A stretch of DNA of 64,000 nt, taken from Gracilaria gracilis (lineage: Eukaryota > Rhodophyta > Florideophyceae > Gracilariales > Gracilariaceae). The stretch is from positions 62,001 to 126,000 of the forward strand of contig JARGSG010000006.1 in assembly GCA_030374805.1 (NCBI GenBank). Direction: 5' to 3'. The notes beneath the pieces are model-generated. The model had not been told where the DNA came from. It ran no database searches and was given only the letters and a program-made list of their open reading frames with translations. The stretch's first letter is position 1. The number at the start of each line of letters is the position of its first letter. This document shows positions 20,878-30,181 of this stretch, piece after piece. Made by a program: the position numbers and the translations under genes.

Positions 20878-22413
20878 GCAAAAGTGGCTGCCGTAGTACA
20901 TGGTGTCGCAGCACAGCGCGTAGCACGTGTACGAGATGTCCGACTGCAGACACGCGTCGCCGTCAGTTGAGAACAGGTCCACGAACGTCACCGCCGCGCG
21001 CTGCGTCGCAGCAGTCGCCACGGGCTTGGCGTCCTCAGCGGACGAGCGAGAGGCCGCCTCCGTCAGCGCCGACGCCGTTTGCTGCTCGCCCGAGCTCTGC
21101 AGCTGCTGCAGCTGCAGACTCAACCGCCCGGACTCGAAGCAGTGGATGGGCGCGCGCTTCAGCCGCTTGTCGTCGCCGTCCACCTCGCGCAGGTCCGCGC
21201 AGTAGCCCACTCTGGCCTTTGAGGAGCGCAGCATGGTGCACGCCATCCATCGCTTCTCCGACTTCTTGTAGAACGTGCCCATCACATTATCCTTGTAGCA
21301 ATGGCTCAGCTGCTTGCGAAACTGCTGGTAGTCCTTGAGCACGCGCCCTGGAATCGCGTGCGTCTCGTGCGCCAGAATGGCCACCTCCGCGCTCTTCATG
21401 CGCTGCACGAACTTCTTCAATCGCCGCTCCGCCTGTTCTTTCTGCCGCAGTTTTCTGGCCTCGCCCTTGGCTTTGCTGATTGCCGCTCTGCTTGCTTCCC
21501 GCCGTTCCTTCTCTTCTTGTCGTTGTTTCTTCCTCTCTTCCCTTACTTTCTGCATCCATTCGCGTCGCCGTGCTTGCGCCTCTTCCCGCATTATCTTGCT
21601 GTCATCTCGTTGTTTCCTTCTCGCTTCCCTTGCTTTCCTGCCTTCCGCTCGCCGTTTCCTGCGCCTCTCCTTCGCTCTCTGCATTTTTTCCCTTTTCTTT
21701 CGCTTCATGTCCTTCAGCTTCTGCCTTGCACGCTGCCGCTCCTTCTTCACCTTCTTCACCTCCTCCTCGTGACCCAGCTCAACATCGCCATCCTCAGCTA
21801 CCTCGTGTTCAACGTCAGACGCCATTTGCATCTCCACCACCTTGGAGAGCATTTCCAGCTCCCTCTCCATGTAGTTCTCCTTATCTCCGTCCAGATGAAT
21901 CGAGCCCTCATCAAGCCACTCAAAGTACTCCTCACCCTCTTCCATACACGCTTCAAACGCGTCGTCGTCCACAGTGCCCTTCTTTCGCTCACGCTTGGTC
22001 GCTTCTTCGCAGCATTTCCTGCGCTCCTTCGCCAGCGAGATGTAGCACAGTTCGTCAGCCTTCGTCTTCTTCACAGAGTTCCACACCGACCTACTCTTTT
22101 CGGCCCACGAGTGGTCATCGTCGTCGTCGAACACATGATTTCTGTCCATATGTTGAAGCACTCGCGCAGACTTTGATGACGTCCATTGCTTCTCCAGGTC
22201 TTGAACGTCACAGCCCCACTTCTCGATGTAGAACATCACGTTAATCACTTCCCACGGCTCCGGAATGTCTTCCGCCTGTCGAGAACTACTGTTGATAGCG
22301 CCCACCCGACTTGCAGAAATGTCCTCCACCGGCGACGCGCTGCAGACACGAAGAGCTACAGCGCTGAAAAGGTAGAATAGTATCAGCGCCCCACTCACTC
22401 TGGCGTGGTCCAT
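20848..22413 (-). CDS. Secreted coiled-coil protein with Cys-rich C-terminus
   Basis: A 521-residue protein. It has a signal peptide (about residues 1-26), an acidic N-terminal third (DDDDDHSW, EEGEEYFEW), and a long Lys/Arg/Glu-rich coiled coil (about 215-345, for example KKERQRARQKLKDMKRKKRE). A Ser/Gln/Ala-rich region follows, then a short Cys-rich tail (SYTCYALCCDTMYYG then HFCRDSGTTCLG). Secretion of such a highly charged coiled coil is unusual. An alternative is an ER-resident protein, but no KDEL-type signal is present. I recognise no family. The last ten or so codons and the stop fall inside the fourth copy of the 48-bp repeat, so repeat expansion may have set the present C-terminus. 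All six genes from 19.8 to 31.5 kb read on this strand. Confidence 0.75.
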   Translation of the reverse strand: MDHARVSGALILFYLFSAVALRVCSASPVEDISASRVGAINSSSRQAEDIPEPWEVINVMFYIEKWGCDVQDLEKQWTSSKSARVLQHMDRNHVFDDDDDHSWAEKSRSVWNSVKKTKADELCYISLAKERRKCCEEATKRERKKGTVDDDAFEACMEEGEEYFEWLDEGSIHLDGDKENYMERELEMLSKVVEMQMASDVEHEVAEDGDVELGHEEEVKKVKKERQRARQKLKDMKRKKREKMQRAKERRRKRRAEGRKAREARRKQRDDSKIMREEAQARRREWMQKVREERKKQRQEEKERREASRAAISKAKGEARKLRQKEQAERRLKKFVQRMKSAEVAILAHETHAIPGRVLKDYQQFRKQLSHCYKDNVMGTFYKKSEKRWMACTMLRSSKARVGYCADLREVDGDDKRLKRAPIHCFESGRLSLQLQQLQSSGEQQTASALTEAASRSSAEDAKPVATAATQRAAVTFVDLFSTDGDACLQSDISYTCYALCCDTMYYGSHFCRDSGTTCLG

Positions 22414-23120
22414 GTTGGTTTGGCCGCACTTCCTGTTCGCTGCACTTTCTCACCAAAAAGTTAGCACGAGTGAGTCCCATCAACCAGACGGCGCGACATG
22501 GTAGCTATATCGTTCGCCGGCAAAAGCCCCGCCTCTATAGACGGTTGCCGCTCCTCTGCTCTGCAACTTGCTTGGCTCCTATCGGAACAGGACATGAAAT
22601 CTCCCGCATACCTCTCTGGCGTGTGCGGAGCGGAACAACACGCCAGAAAGGACGGAGGACCAAATATGACTCATGCGCCGTGGTGAGTTTCCCTTTAGAC
22701 TCTTGAAAGCTCGGCGTAGTTTGGGTGCAAACAATTACCTGGCTCTCTTGCTGCTCGTTCAGAGTCGTATGTTCACGCAAGGATATACCAATGGCATCTA
22801 CAGTAGTTGGTGGTGCAAAGCACGAATAAAGCCACTCGTTCGTTCACTCTCGCTCGCAAGGCTCTTTATCGTTCTTATGACAATCAGGGCGCTCTTTTCG
22901 GCGTAGTCTAGAGTAGGTTACGAATACAAGAGTCAAAAATGTTACTGCAAAGACGGCGGGCAGCGCGATGCACAAGTTCGGTCACGAGCAGAAGCGTCGT
23001 CTCTCGCATGGATCCGTGGCGCAACAGTAGCAACTTGAACAGTATCTACTCCTGCGCAAACCAACCGCCGCCCCCCTCCCCTTCTATGTACGAAAATCTC
23101 AGAAGCTAAGCTTCTTGGTG
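22414..23120. other. Intergenic, no gene recognised
   Basis: About 700 bases between two same-strand genes: the coiled-coil gene's upstream region and the ankyrin gene's 3' flank. No supported gene. Confidence 0.35.
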
Positions 23121-23981
23121 TTAACTCTGACTACCACCGCCTCTCGCTATCGGCAGCAGAAGGCTAATCAACACTCCTGCACCGACAGCCGCATAAAGTT
23201 CTCCGCGGTTCACGGGTCGATTGCTAATAGACAACGAAGGGTTGGACGAACGCGGGCTTGATTCTGGGCTTGGCGGTGGGCTTGGCGGAACCGATCCATT
23301 GCCGCCAACGTGTCGAGCTAACCCAGCAAAACGATCTCTCCAGGACTGAATGTTCAACACGCCAGAAAGAGCCCTTCGCATGCTCCAGTCTGAACGCAGG
23401 TCGTCGTCAAGGACGTCCTTTGCTTCTCCCTCGGCGAGGTCGCCGGGAGTCACTCCATTTGCATCGGCTTCCTCAATCGCGCCCTCCTGGAAGAGCTTAC
23501 GCATCGCATCAGCCTGTCCTGATTGGGCAGCAAAGTGCAGTGCCGACCGTCCGCGCTGGTCACGAGCTCTCACGTCGGCACCAAGTTGAATTAGCGAGTT
23601 CATCATGCCTGAATCCCCTCGCCTGGCGGCAAACATGAGCGGGGTGCGCCCGTTCTTGCTTGATGCCTCAATGCTTGCACCATTCGCCACGAGGAAATGC
23701 GCAGCTTCGTCGCAACCGTTCCACGCCGCCAAATGCAAAGGTGTACTTCCAGAACTGCCGCGCGCTTCCAAATCAGCGCCGCTATCCACAAGTTTCTCCA
23801 AAGTGCTCGGGGTCGGCTTGCAAATCGCCGCATAGTGCAGACTTGTCCACTTGGGAGTACCATGTGTCTCCTGGAGGGCTTCGGCTAGTTCCTCTTCACT
23901 GAGTGCAATCAGTTGGTCAATCAGTGCATCAGCCTCATCCCACAGTCCTGCTGCGCAGAGACCTACCAGGGTATCTTGCAT
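23121..23981 (-). CDS. Tail-anchored ankyrin-repeat protein
   Basis: A 286-residue protein from the ATG at 23981 (MQDTLVGLCAAGLWDEADALIDQL). An upstream in-frame ATG at 24125 adds 48 residues without conserved character. At least four ankyrin repeats span about residues 40-185, with textbook motifs WTSLHYAA, GSTPLHLAAWNG, GRTPLMFAARRG and GRSALHFAAQSG. An acidic segment and a Pro/Ser-rich linker ([15 protein letters not shown]) follow. The only hydrophobic helix is at the extreme C-terminus (GELYAAVGAGVLISLLLPIARGG), so a tail-anchored membrane protein with a cytosolic ankyrin scaffold is likely. The partner is unknown. The next genes on this strand are the duplicated membrane proteins and a second ankyrin gene. 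Confidence 0.85.
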   Translation of the reverse strand: MQDTLVGLCAAGLWDEADALIDQLIALSEEELAEALQETHGTPKWTSLHYAAICKPTPSTLEKLVDSGADLEARGSSGSTPLHLAAWNGCDEAAHFLVANGASIEASSKNGRTPLMFAARRGDSGMMNSLIQLGADVRARDQRGRSALHFAAQSGQADAMRKLFQEGAIEEADANGVTPGDLAEGEAKDVLDDDLRSDWSMRRALSGVLNIQSWRDRFAGLARHVGGNGSVPPSPPPSPESSPRSSNPSLSISNRPVNRGELYAAVGAGVLISLLLPIARGGGSQS

Positions 23982-24276
23982 TGTGATGTGAGCGCCTTCC
24001 CGGCTAGGTGGTCGGTCGCCAAAGCTTGGGTTTGCCCGGCTCTGTTTCCTTGAGGGTGCACTGAGAACTGTGATACATAGCTTGTAACTTAACGGCCTTG
24101 GAAGCGTGAAAACCGGCGTCCGCAACCCCGGTTCTTACGAAATGCAGAGCTACATTCTCCATTCATTCGAAGGGACGCGACCTCGTCAGCATTTCCATTA
24201 CCAGGCCTGAATTGCAACTTACCAAATCGGGTCCGTGACTTTGCGTGTAACACGTCTACCTAGAACAGGGGACTTT

Positions 24277-24305
24277 GAGAACACATGGCGGCACCATGTG
24301 TTCTC
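24277..24305. repeat. Inverted repeat (hairpin)
   Basis: GAGAACACATGG and CCATGTGTTCTC, perfect 12-bp arms around a 5-nt loop. Confidence 0.8.
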
Positions 24306-26199
24306 TGTATAGACATGTACTACACAGCTGTGGAAGCGTGATGCACGAGCCGAGGTGCACATTCATGACCCGACTCGACTAGCATAGAGCATGCACGAGA
24401 TATCATTCGAGACCGGCCCTTCGAGTGGCCCCGTCAATGTAGCTTCCAGCCACACTCTGTTCTGGCATGCCACCCAAGCTTGGCCTTCTAACGTTTGTTT
24501 GCCGGCTGGACCTCCAGAGCCCTGGGAGATACGATGTTCGCTTTGACTAGATGTTGCTTCACGGCGAGTGGTTTCCTGTCTACCACGAATGCGATGCTTC
24601 CGAAGGCAAACTTGTCAGGGTTGTTGCACGCACCTGGACACTTTACGGGCAGCAGAGCATTTACCCAAGTCTTTGGACTTCGGAACGATTAGACAATGGC
24701 CGCAAGAGTGATTGGCTTTCCTGAAGAAAGAGCATATTTCATCCTTTCAAGTCCACAACGAAGAAGAAGAAGACCTTCAGAACGTCGGGTTCTATTGTGC
24801 TTACATGGGTCACCGGGGCTGGGGCAGCAGAGATAGCTTGGAGAGCCCCCCCATCCGTGCAAGATGCTACTTGCTATCATGAGCCGGATGAGCCGAAGAG
24901 CGTAAACATCTTGTTAGCAACAATCTTGGTGCACCATGCTCGCCCCGAAGTGATGCATATCTCAGCTGTTGGGACACGCCTAAAGTTAACTTAGGCCTCC
25001 CTCAATCTTCGTAGTTGTCCGAGTCTCAAGGGACCAGCGCTCACATCGATTGGGCTCATGAGCGTCTTCAGAGGTTGAATCCCACGACGTTCTCGCGCGA
25101 CTAACCCCAGAAGGCCACTGGAACAAAGAGAATTTGAAACCGGTGCTTGGTTTATGTATCATCATAGTACAGGGTAGCGACTGTTTACAGACACGAAAGT
25201 AAGACAATGGAACTCGCTAACAACATGCAATAGGGCTGACCATGTTGAAAGAGAAGAAAAGAAACAAGGATTGGAAGACGACGAGACTAACATGGCGATT
25301 CTTCTAGTGATCATCGCGGGCTCTGGTTCGGCAATAACGACATGCGTTTGAGGCCGACTTGTTGTGGACCGCACCGGAGGGTTATCCCTTGGACTATATC
25401 TTTACCAGTGCGTGGTACACAAACACCCCTCTCTCCCTGAGTGGTTGGTCTCTTCCAATCATCCCCAACTGTTGATAATATCATGCAGTCTTGCTTCGCC
25501 TTTTCACTTCAGGCGTCAACACGGATCTTCGTTGATCTTCTGAAATCTACAGGACTTCATTCTTGTTTTTAGTCTTGTTGCGTTCGGTGGTCGGAGAAAA
25601 CTATGCTCAAAGAGTATCAAAGAACTTGGAACCAAACTCAAGACACATCCATTTGAGGAAACCGGATCACTTGTGCCAGACAATGGGATGTGTTTGATTC
25701 ATGACGGATGAAGAGCGCCAAATTGGACAACATGGAGATACACTTGTCAAGGGCATAGTAGTACGGCAGAGCAAATGTTCAAGAAGGCATGACATGAGCT
25801 CGGTGCGTGTTCGATGATTGCGGAAACACAAGGGAAAAGTACAATAGTGCTTTCCTTGTCGGGACCATTCTGTTCGACGGTTCGTATGGAAACGGTGAGA
25901 CGAACGGGGTTCTGTATCGAATGCATCTCGCTCACTTCCACAGAGGAATAAAATGACTTGTACTTGTATGCGTGACGAAAGCAGCGGCCATGCACTACTT
26001 CCGTTGACTTCAGCTGAAATCCGAACGCCGTTGAAAGTGCTGTTTTAGTCACAGTTTCTACAAGCCACCCACTTGTTCGTGCAGGAGATGAATGTTTTCA
26101 AGAGTGCGGCTGACCGGCTTGGGAATAAGCGGGGTCTCCTTTCGAGATGTAGCAGACGAACAACTGATGCAGGTCAACGTTGTAAGGCCACAGGAACCC

Positions 26200-26279
26200 G
26201 AAGCCGCAGGTCTGGGAAGCCGCAGGTCTGGGAAGCCGCAGGTCTGGGAAGCCGCAGGTCTGGGAAGCCGCAGGCCTGG
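26200..26279. repeat. 16-bp tandem repeat, 5 copies
   Basis: Five head-to-tail copies of GAAGCCGCAGGTCTGG; only the last differs (one base). It lies about 200 bases beyond the 3' end of the membrane-protein gene. Confidence 0.95.
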
Positions 26280-26474
26280 ATAAGAAAGTGTCGGCGCCGT
26301 TTGTGTGTATCGTTGGTAGCATGCGTGGCAATACAGCACGAAGGACGGAACCTGCTGCTAAGCATTAGTATGACAAACACTCGAGGATGCTTGCCCTCTA
26401 CAACCGAAGGTAGATACAGTACGGTCACCTTGCATAGAGCTGCAGTTAATGACTTCATGAAGTACCCAACCTCA

Positions 26475-28001
26475 TCAATCTCGTTTGTTTCGGGCATTCT
26501 CATTCGACATGACCAAAGCCGCAGCCTGCGGTGACAAAAGCGACTGTGAAATACTCTGTTGATTGACGAAGTTTTCCATGTCAAACTGTCTCTTCCTCTG
26601 CACCCATCTCTTGGCGACGAACTCGGCGATAATACCGCCCACCATGAAGAAGAGCGCCACAACAAGTAAAGAGGTGCCTGCCACGATGAAGTCCCCCTCT
26701 GGCTTGCATTTAGCCACCCAAAATTCCGCGGCCTTGTTCTGCAGTTCGTCACCGACTTCAAACAAGTTTCCGCCACTGATGAGGGCGACAGCGCCATACC
26801 TGGTCCTCTTCCCAATCAACAGCACCTCCACTCCCTTTATAGCGAGCGGAACGGCAGTGAGAACATCGGTGAGTAATGTATAAACCAGCATTCCAAACGT
26901 GTTCACATCGGCAATGAGCGCGACCGGAACAATATTCATGGCAAGCGGCAGCGCTAATATTGCAACATTGCTCGGGGTAGTGGCATCAAACGCCAGTTCA
27001 GTACTATGCTTGCCACGATCCAACGCCAGGTTGATGGCCGGGTTATCGGTGGGAAAGATGTTGCCAAACTGAGAAGCAAACGCAGCGCCGCTTTGTTGCT
27101 CAAAGGCGGTTCGCGAAACAACCCACGAGTCATTCCTCCAGATTTCAAAATCGCGCGACTCGGTTTTCGGCTCGCGCGCGGCGCCGGGCTTGACCAACGT
27201 CACGGGTTGTACCGAAAAGTTATCAAGATCACCGCCATCTAACTCGTTTATGTACAGACGTTCATTGAACCCCAACGTGAGCAGAGGGTCTCTATACGTG
27301 ATGCGAGTGTTGATATACCACTTGCCATTCACCTTTGCAAAGCCCACAAAGTCATGCGTGCACATCTGGGAGCGGTCTTCGTACTGAAAACTGTTCGAAC
27401 GCGCGGCCTGCTGCGGATCATCCCAGCGCGGAGGTTGTGCCAGTTGTGCAAGGCGGCTGGAGATTCGGTCCAAACCTTGACCGTACGCGTTGATAAGCCT
27501 GAACAGGTTTTCCGGCTCGTACGCGGTGGGGTCGGATGAACTGCGTTGCAGCGACGCGTTCTGTAGGGAAGAGTCGAACGCTTCGGTGACACAAGAAGAG
27601 TCGAAGCTACCGAGGCGGCGATGCTCAAAGAAGCGGTTGGCGTTGCCGACCCAATCGATGCCGGTGTCGCGATAATTGCAGGTGGTAAGCGGCGCATTGG
27701 AGGTGTTGCGCGTGAACTGAGTGACAATGGCATCCACTTCGTGCACCAGTGTGAGCATTTGTCGCATGTGCTCGCGCACGTACCCCAGATAGGTGAGCAA
27801 GTCCGGCGTGCGTTTGGAGGCGTTTGGCAGCAGATGGTACAAGTAGGTGTAGTCGGCGGGCAAGATGAGCTTTCCCTCCTCCACGTCCTGCCTGGGTGGC
27901 GGCTCCGCCGGCTCGGGCAGCTGCGCGAGCGACACGCAGCACAGCCACGACACGCACAGCGCGAGGAGGATGAGGACGACGACGGACGAGAGACGATTCA
28001 T
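26475..28001 (-). CDS. Predicted membrane protein, paralogue 1 of a tandem pair
   Basis: A 508-residue protein from the ATG at 28001. The N-terminal hydrophobic segment (MNRLSSVVVLILLALCVSWLCCVSLA) is a signal peptide or anchor. A large, probably lumenal or extracellular domain (about 30-330) has conserved cysteines (TCNYRD, SSCVTEAFDSSL, MCTHDFVGFAK). A hydrophobic block reads LPLAMNIVPVALIADVNTFG then MLVYTLLTDVLTAVPL and KGVEVLLIG. The last helix is SLLVVALFFMVGGIIAEFVA, before a basic tail. It aligns along its length with the product of 28519-29913. The hydrophobic block is nearly identical in both, while the ectodomains have diverged. I recognise no known family. Predicted membrane helices: one N-terminal, one or two in the block, one C-terminal. 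Confidence 0.85.
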   Translation of the reverse strand: MNRLSSVVVLILLALCVSWLCCVSLAQLPEPAEPPPRQDVEEGKLILPADYTYLYHLLPNASKRTPDLLTYLGYVREHMRQMLTLVHEVDAIVTQFTRNTSNAPLTTCNYRDTGIDWVGNANRFFEHRRLGSFDSSCVTEAFDSSLQNASLQRSSSDPTAYEPENLFRLINAYGQGLDRISSRLAQLAQPPRWDDPQQAARSNSFQYEDRSQMCTHDFVGFAKVNGKWYINTRITYRDPLLTLGFNERLYINELDGGDLDNFSVQPVTLVKPGAAREPKTESRDFEIWRNDSWVVSRTAFEQQSGAAFASQFGNIFPTDNPAINLALDRGKHSTELAFDATTPSNVAILALPLAMNIVPVALIADVNTFGMLVYTLLTDVLTAVPLAIKGVEVLLIGKRTRYGAVALISGGNLFEVGDELQNKAAEFWVAKCKPEGDFIVAGTSLLVVALFFMVGGIIAEFVAKRWVQRKRQFDMENFVNQQSISQSLLSPQAAALVMSNENARNKRD

Positions 28002-28518
28002 GGCGGGGGGTTCATTCCGTGCGGCGGCGGGGAAGCGACGAGAAACGTACTTAGGACGCACGGCGGCGGGGAGATACAGGTCGATGATTATCTACCTTCG
28101 TACATATCATATCGACGGACGGGAGCCGTTTTACGTGACGAGGCGCGAGCGACGAGCAGCCGCTGGCCAGCAAGGCGCCACGCGAATTTGTAGAGTCTGT
28201 GCCATACGCGTCACAGGGGGCGGCGCGCGCACGACGATACACTGACATAAGTGCGACGTCAGCTCCTTTGGCGCCTTTTGAGCTTTTCTACGACGGCAAG
28301 CGACGCGGAGGAGGTGCGGGCGATGGAGCGACACGGAAGCGGGGAGCATGTGTAGATAGATACGAAGGTAGTTAGTAACTCTACGATTACAGGGTTAAAA
28401 GCGTTAGTGAGCTGGCCGGCAGCTGTCGGCAGCAGTCTTGTGACCAGGAGTGGGTCAGGTCAGTGTTTAGCATGTACATATAAGGTAGATAGTCGTGGTA
28501 TTACAAGCGTCGTCACCC
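28002..28518. other. Spacer between paralogous membrane-protein genes
   Basis: About 520 bases holding the upstream region of paralogue 1 and the 3' flank of paralogue 2. No promoter motif is recognised. Confidence 0.35.
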
Positions 28519-29913
28519 TCACTCCCCCTTGGCGCCCACTCCGCCGCTGCCGCCGCTGCCGCCGCTGGCCTTGGTCACCCACAGGTACGTGGCGTTGTGC
28601 TTATCGTCCACCGGCTGCGCAGACGCGTGCGGCTTTGTGCGCCTCCGTCGCCACGCCATGGCGGCGAACTCGGCCAGCACGCCGCCCACCATGAACAGCA
28701 GCGCGACGATAATGAGCGCCACGCCCACGCTGCGGAACGAGCGCTGCGGCGAGCAGCGCGCCACAAACAGCTCGGCGGCCTTGTTATCGCCGGCGTCCAC
28801 GCGCAAGTTGGCGCCGGTCATGCGGCTGACGGCGGCGTAAGTGTTCTGGCCGCCGATCACAACCACCTCCACGCCCTTGACCAGCAGCGGCACGGCCGTG
28901 AGCACGTCGGTGAGCAGCGTGTACACCAGCATGCCCAGCGTGTTGACTTCGGCAATCAAGGCGACCGGAATGACGTTGAACACCAGCGGCAGCATCAAGA
29001 TGGCGGAGTTACTGACGGTGAGCGCGTCGCTCGCGCGCTCCACCGCGTGCGCGCCGCGCGAGATGGCCAGCTGCACGGCGGCGTTCTGCCGCGCCGTGGT
29101 GGGCAGCAGCTCGGCGCCGCCCGCAGCGCCGGCCACCAGCGACACGAAGCCGCGCGCGGGCACCGAGCCGCTCTGCGGGGGCAACTGCGTCAGGTTCATC
29201 GGCAACGAGTGCAGGCGCTCATCGACGTAGGCGCCGATGAAGGAGCGGCGCCCCTGCGGCACGGTGAGCGCGGGGTTGAGGTTGGTGACGCTGGCCGACA
29301 CGTACCACGCGCCGCCACGCTTGGCGAAGAACGCAAAGTCGTACAAGCAGCGCTGGTTTCCGAGATCGCTCTCCGACACGCTGTGGCGCGTGGCGTGCGG
29401 CCACAGCTTGCTGAGGTTGTACGGCAGCTGCGCGCGCACGGGCGCCACGAAGGCGGGCGCGTCGGCGGCGAGCGCGCGCGAGAAGGCGGTCACGTCGGCG
29501 AACAAGCCGCGCGCATGGCGCGCGTGCACGGACGACGACAGCGTGTCCGAGATGCAGCCCAGGTCGAGCTCTTCCCAGCCGCGCGCCTTAAAGTAGCTTT
29601 CGAGCGCGTTGCGCCACGGCCACGGGTCCTCGTCGCGCTGGTTGCACGTCGGCAAGGACGGCGCGTCGTCGGCGGCCGCGCTCACGAGGAGGCGCTCCAG
29701 CGCGGCGACGCGGCGCAGCAGACGACGCGCCGGCGCGCGCAGCGCCGGTAGCGACGGCGACACGCCGCGCGCCAGCGCGAACGGCGTGGCGAGCGCGCCG
29801 CGCGGCGATGTCAGTAGCAGTAGCAGCGCCGGCAGCAGCGCGAGCGCGAGCGCGCGCGCGGACGGTGGTGGGTGGTAGCGGTGGCGACGGTGGCGGCGGT
29901 TGACGGGGGGCAT
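28519..29913 (-). CDS. Predicted membrane protein, paralogue 2 of a tandem pair
   Basis: A 464-residue paralogue of the downstream neighbour. The ATG at 29913 gives MPPVNRRHRRHRYHPPPS, then a hydrophobic signal or anchor (ALALALLPALLLLLTSPRGALA). Shared features are TCNQRD, LDLGCISDTLSSSV, RCLYDFAFFAKRGGAWYV, the block LPLVFNVIPVALIAEVNTLG then MLVYTLLTDVLTAVPL and KGVEVVVIG, and the final helix VALIIVALLFMVGGVLAEFA. The shared core is about 70-80 percent identical by eye. This copy is much richer in GC and Ala/Arg than paralogue 1 despite adjacency, and its C-terminal tail is Gly/Ser-rich. A GC-rich antisense frame across it is not a gene. The function is unknown; a conserved membrane-embedded function with a divergent ectodomain is inferred. 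Confidence 0.85.
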   Translation of the reverse strand: MPPVNRRHRRHRYHPPPSARALALALLPALLLLLTSPRGALATPFALARGVSPSLPALRAPARRLLRRVAALERLLVSAAADDAPSLPTCNQRDEDPWPWRNALESYFKARGWEELDLGCISDTLSSSVHARHARGLFADVTAFSRALAADAPAFVAPVRAQLPYNLSKLWPHATRHSVSESDLGNQRCLYDFAFFAKRGGAWYVSASVTNLNPALTVPQGRRSFIGAYVDERLHSLPMNLTQLPPQSGSVPARGFVSLVAGAAGGAELLPTTARQNAAVQLAISRGAHAVERASDALTVSNSAILMLPLVFNVIPVALIAEVNTLGMLVYTLLTDVLTAVPLLVKGVEVVVIGGQNTYAAVSRMTGANLRVDAGDNKAAELFVARCSPQRSFRSVGVALIIVALLFMVGGVLAEFAAMAWRRRRTKPHASAQPVDDKHNATYLWVTKASGGSGGSGGVGAKGE

Positions 29914-30181
29914 TGTGGTGGCGAGAAGCGCATGGCGCATGTTGGCGGAGACATGGTCGGCGGGGCGGCGACGGCGGGCGACGAGGGCGCGGCTGCCTGC
30001 CTCATCACTTGAAGGCCGTGGCTGTCAACTCTCTCGTTGCCGTCGACGTTGAACTGCTGCGCGTGCACAACAGCTGCAGTCAAATACGTTGTAGATTTAA
30101 TAGTTAACCCTTATCATACCCTTGCCCTTGTAGATAGATTAGACTAGACTTCAGATTACATTAGCGCTTGGATCACTTGCA

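Larger units (their letters stand above)
23982..26474. other. Intergenic with hairpin and 16-bp tandem repeat
   Basis: About 2.5 kb. It contains a hairpin at 24277-24305 and five 16-bp tandem units at 26200-26279. Open frames are short and featureless; those reading GSRRSGKPQV are just the tandem repeat translated. Confidence 0.35.

Noticed and set aside
26092-26534. Frames reading GLGSRRSGKPQV repeats
   Set aside because: Translation of the 16-bp tandem repeat; a 16-bp unit shifts frame each copy, so no constraint on coding is shown.
28495-29751. 418-codon + frame opposite membrane paralogue 2
   Set aside because: His/Arg/Ala/Gly-rich shadow of a gene confirmed by its paralogue.
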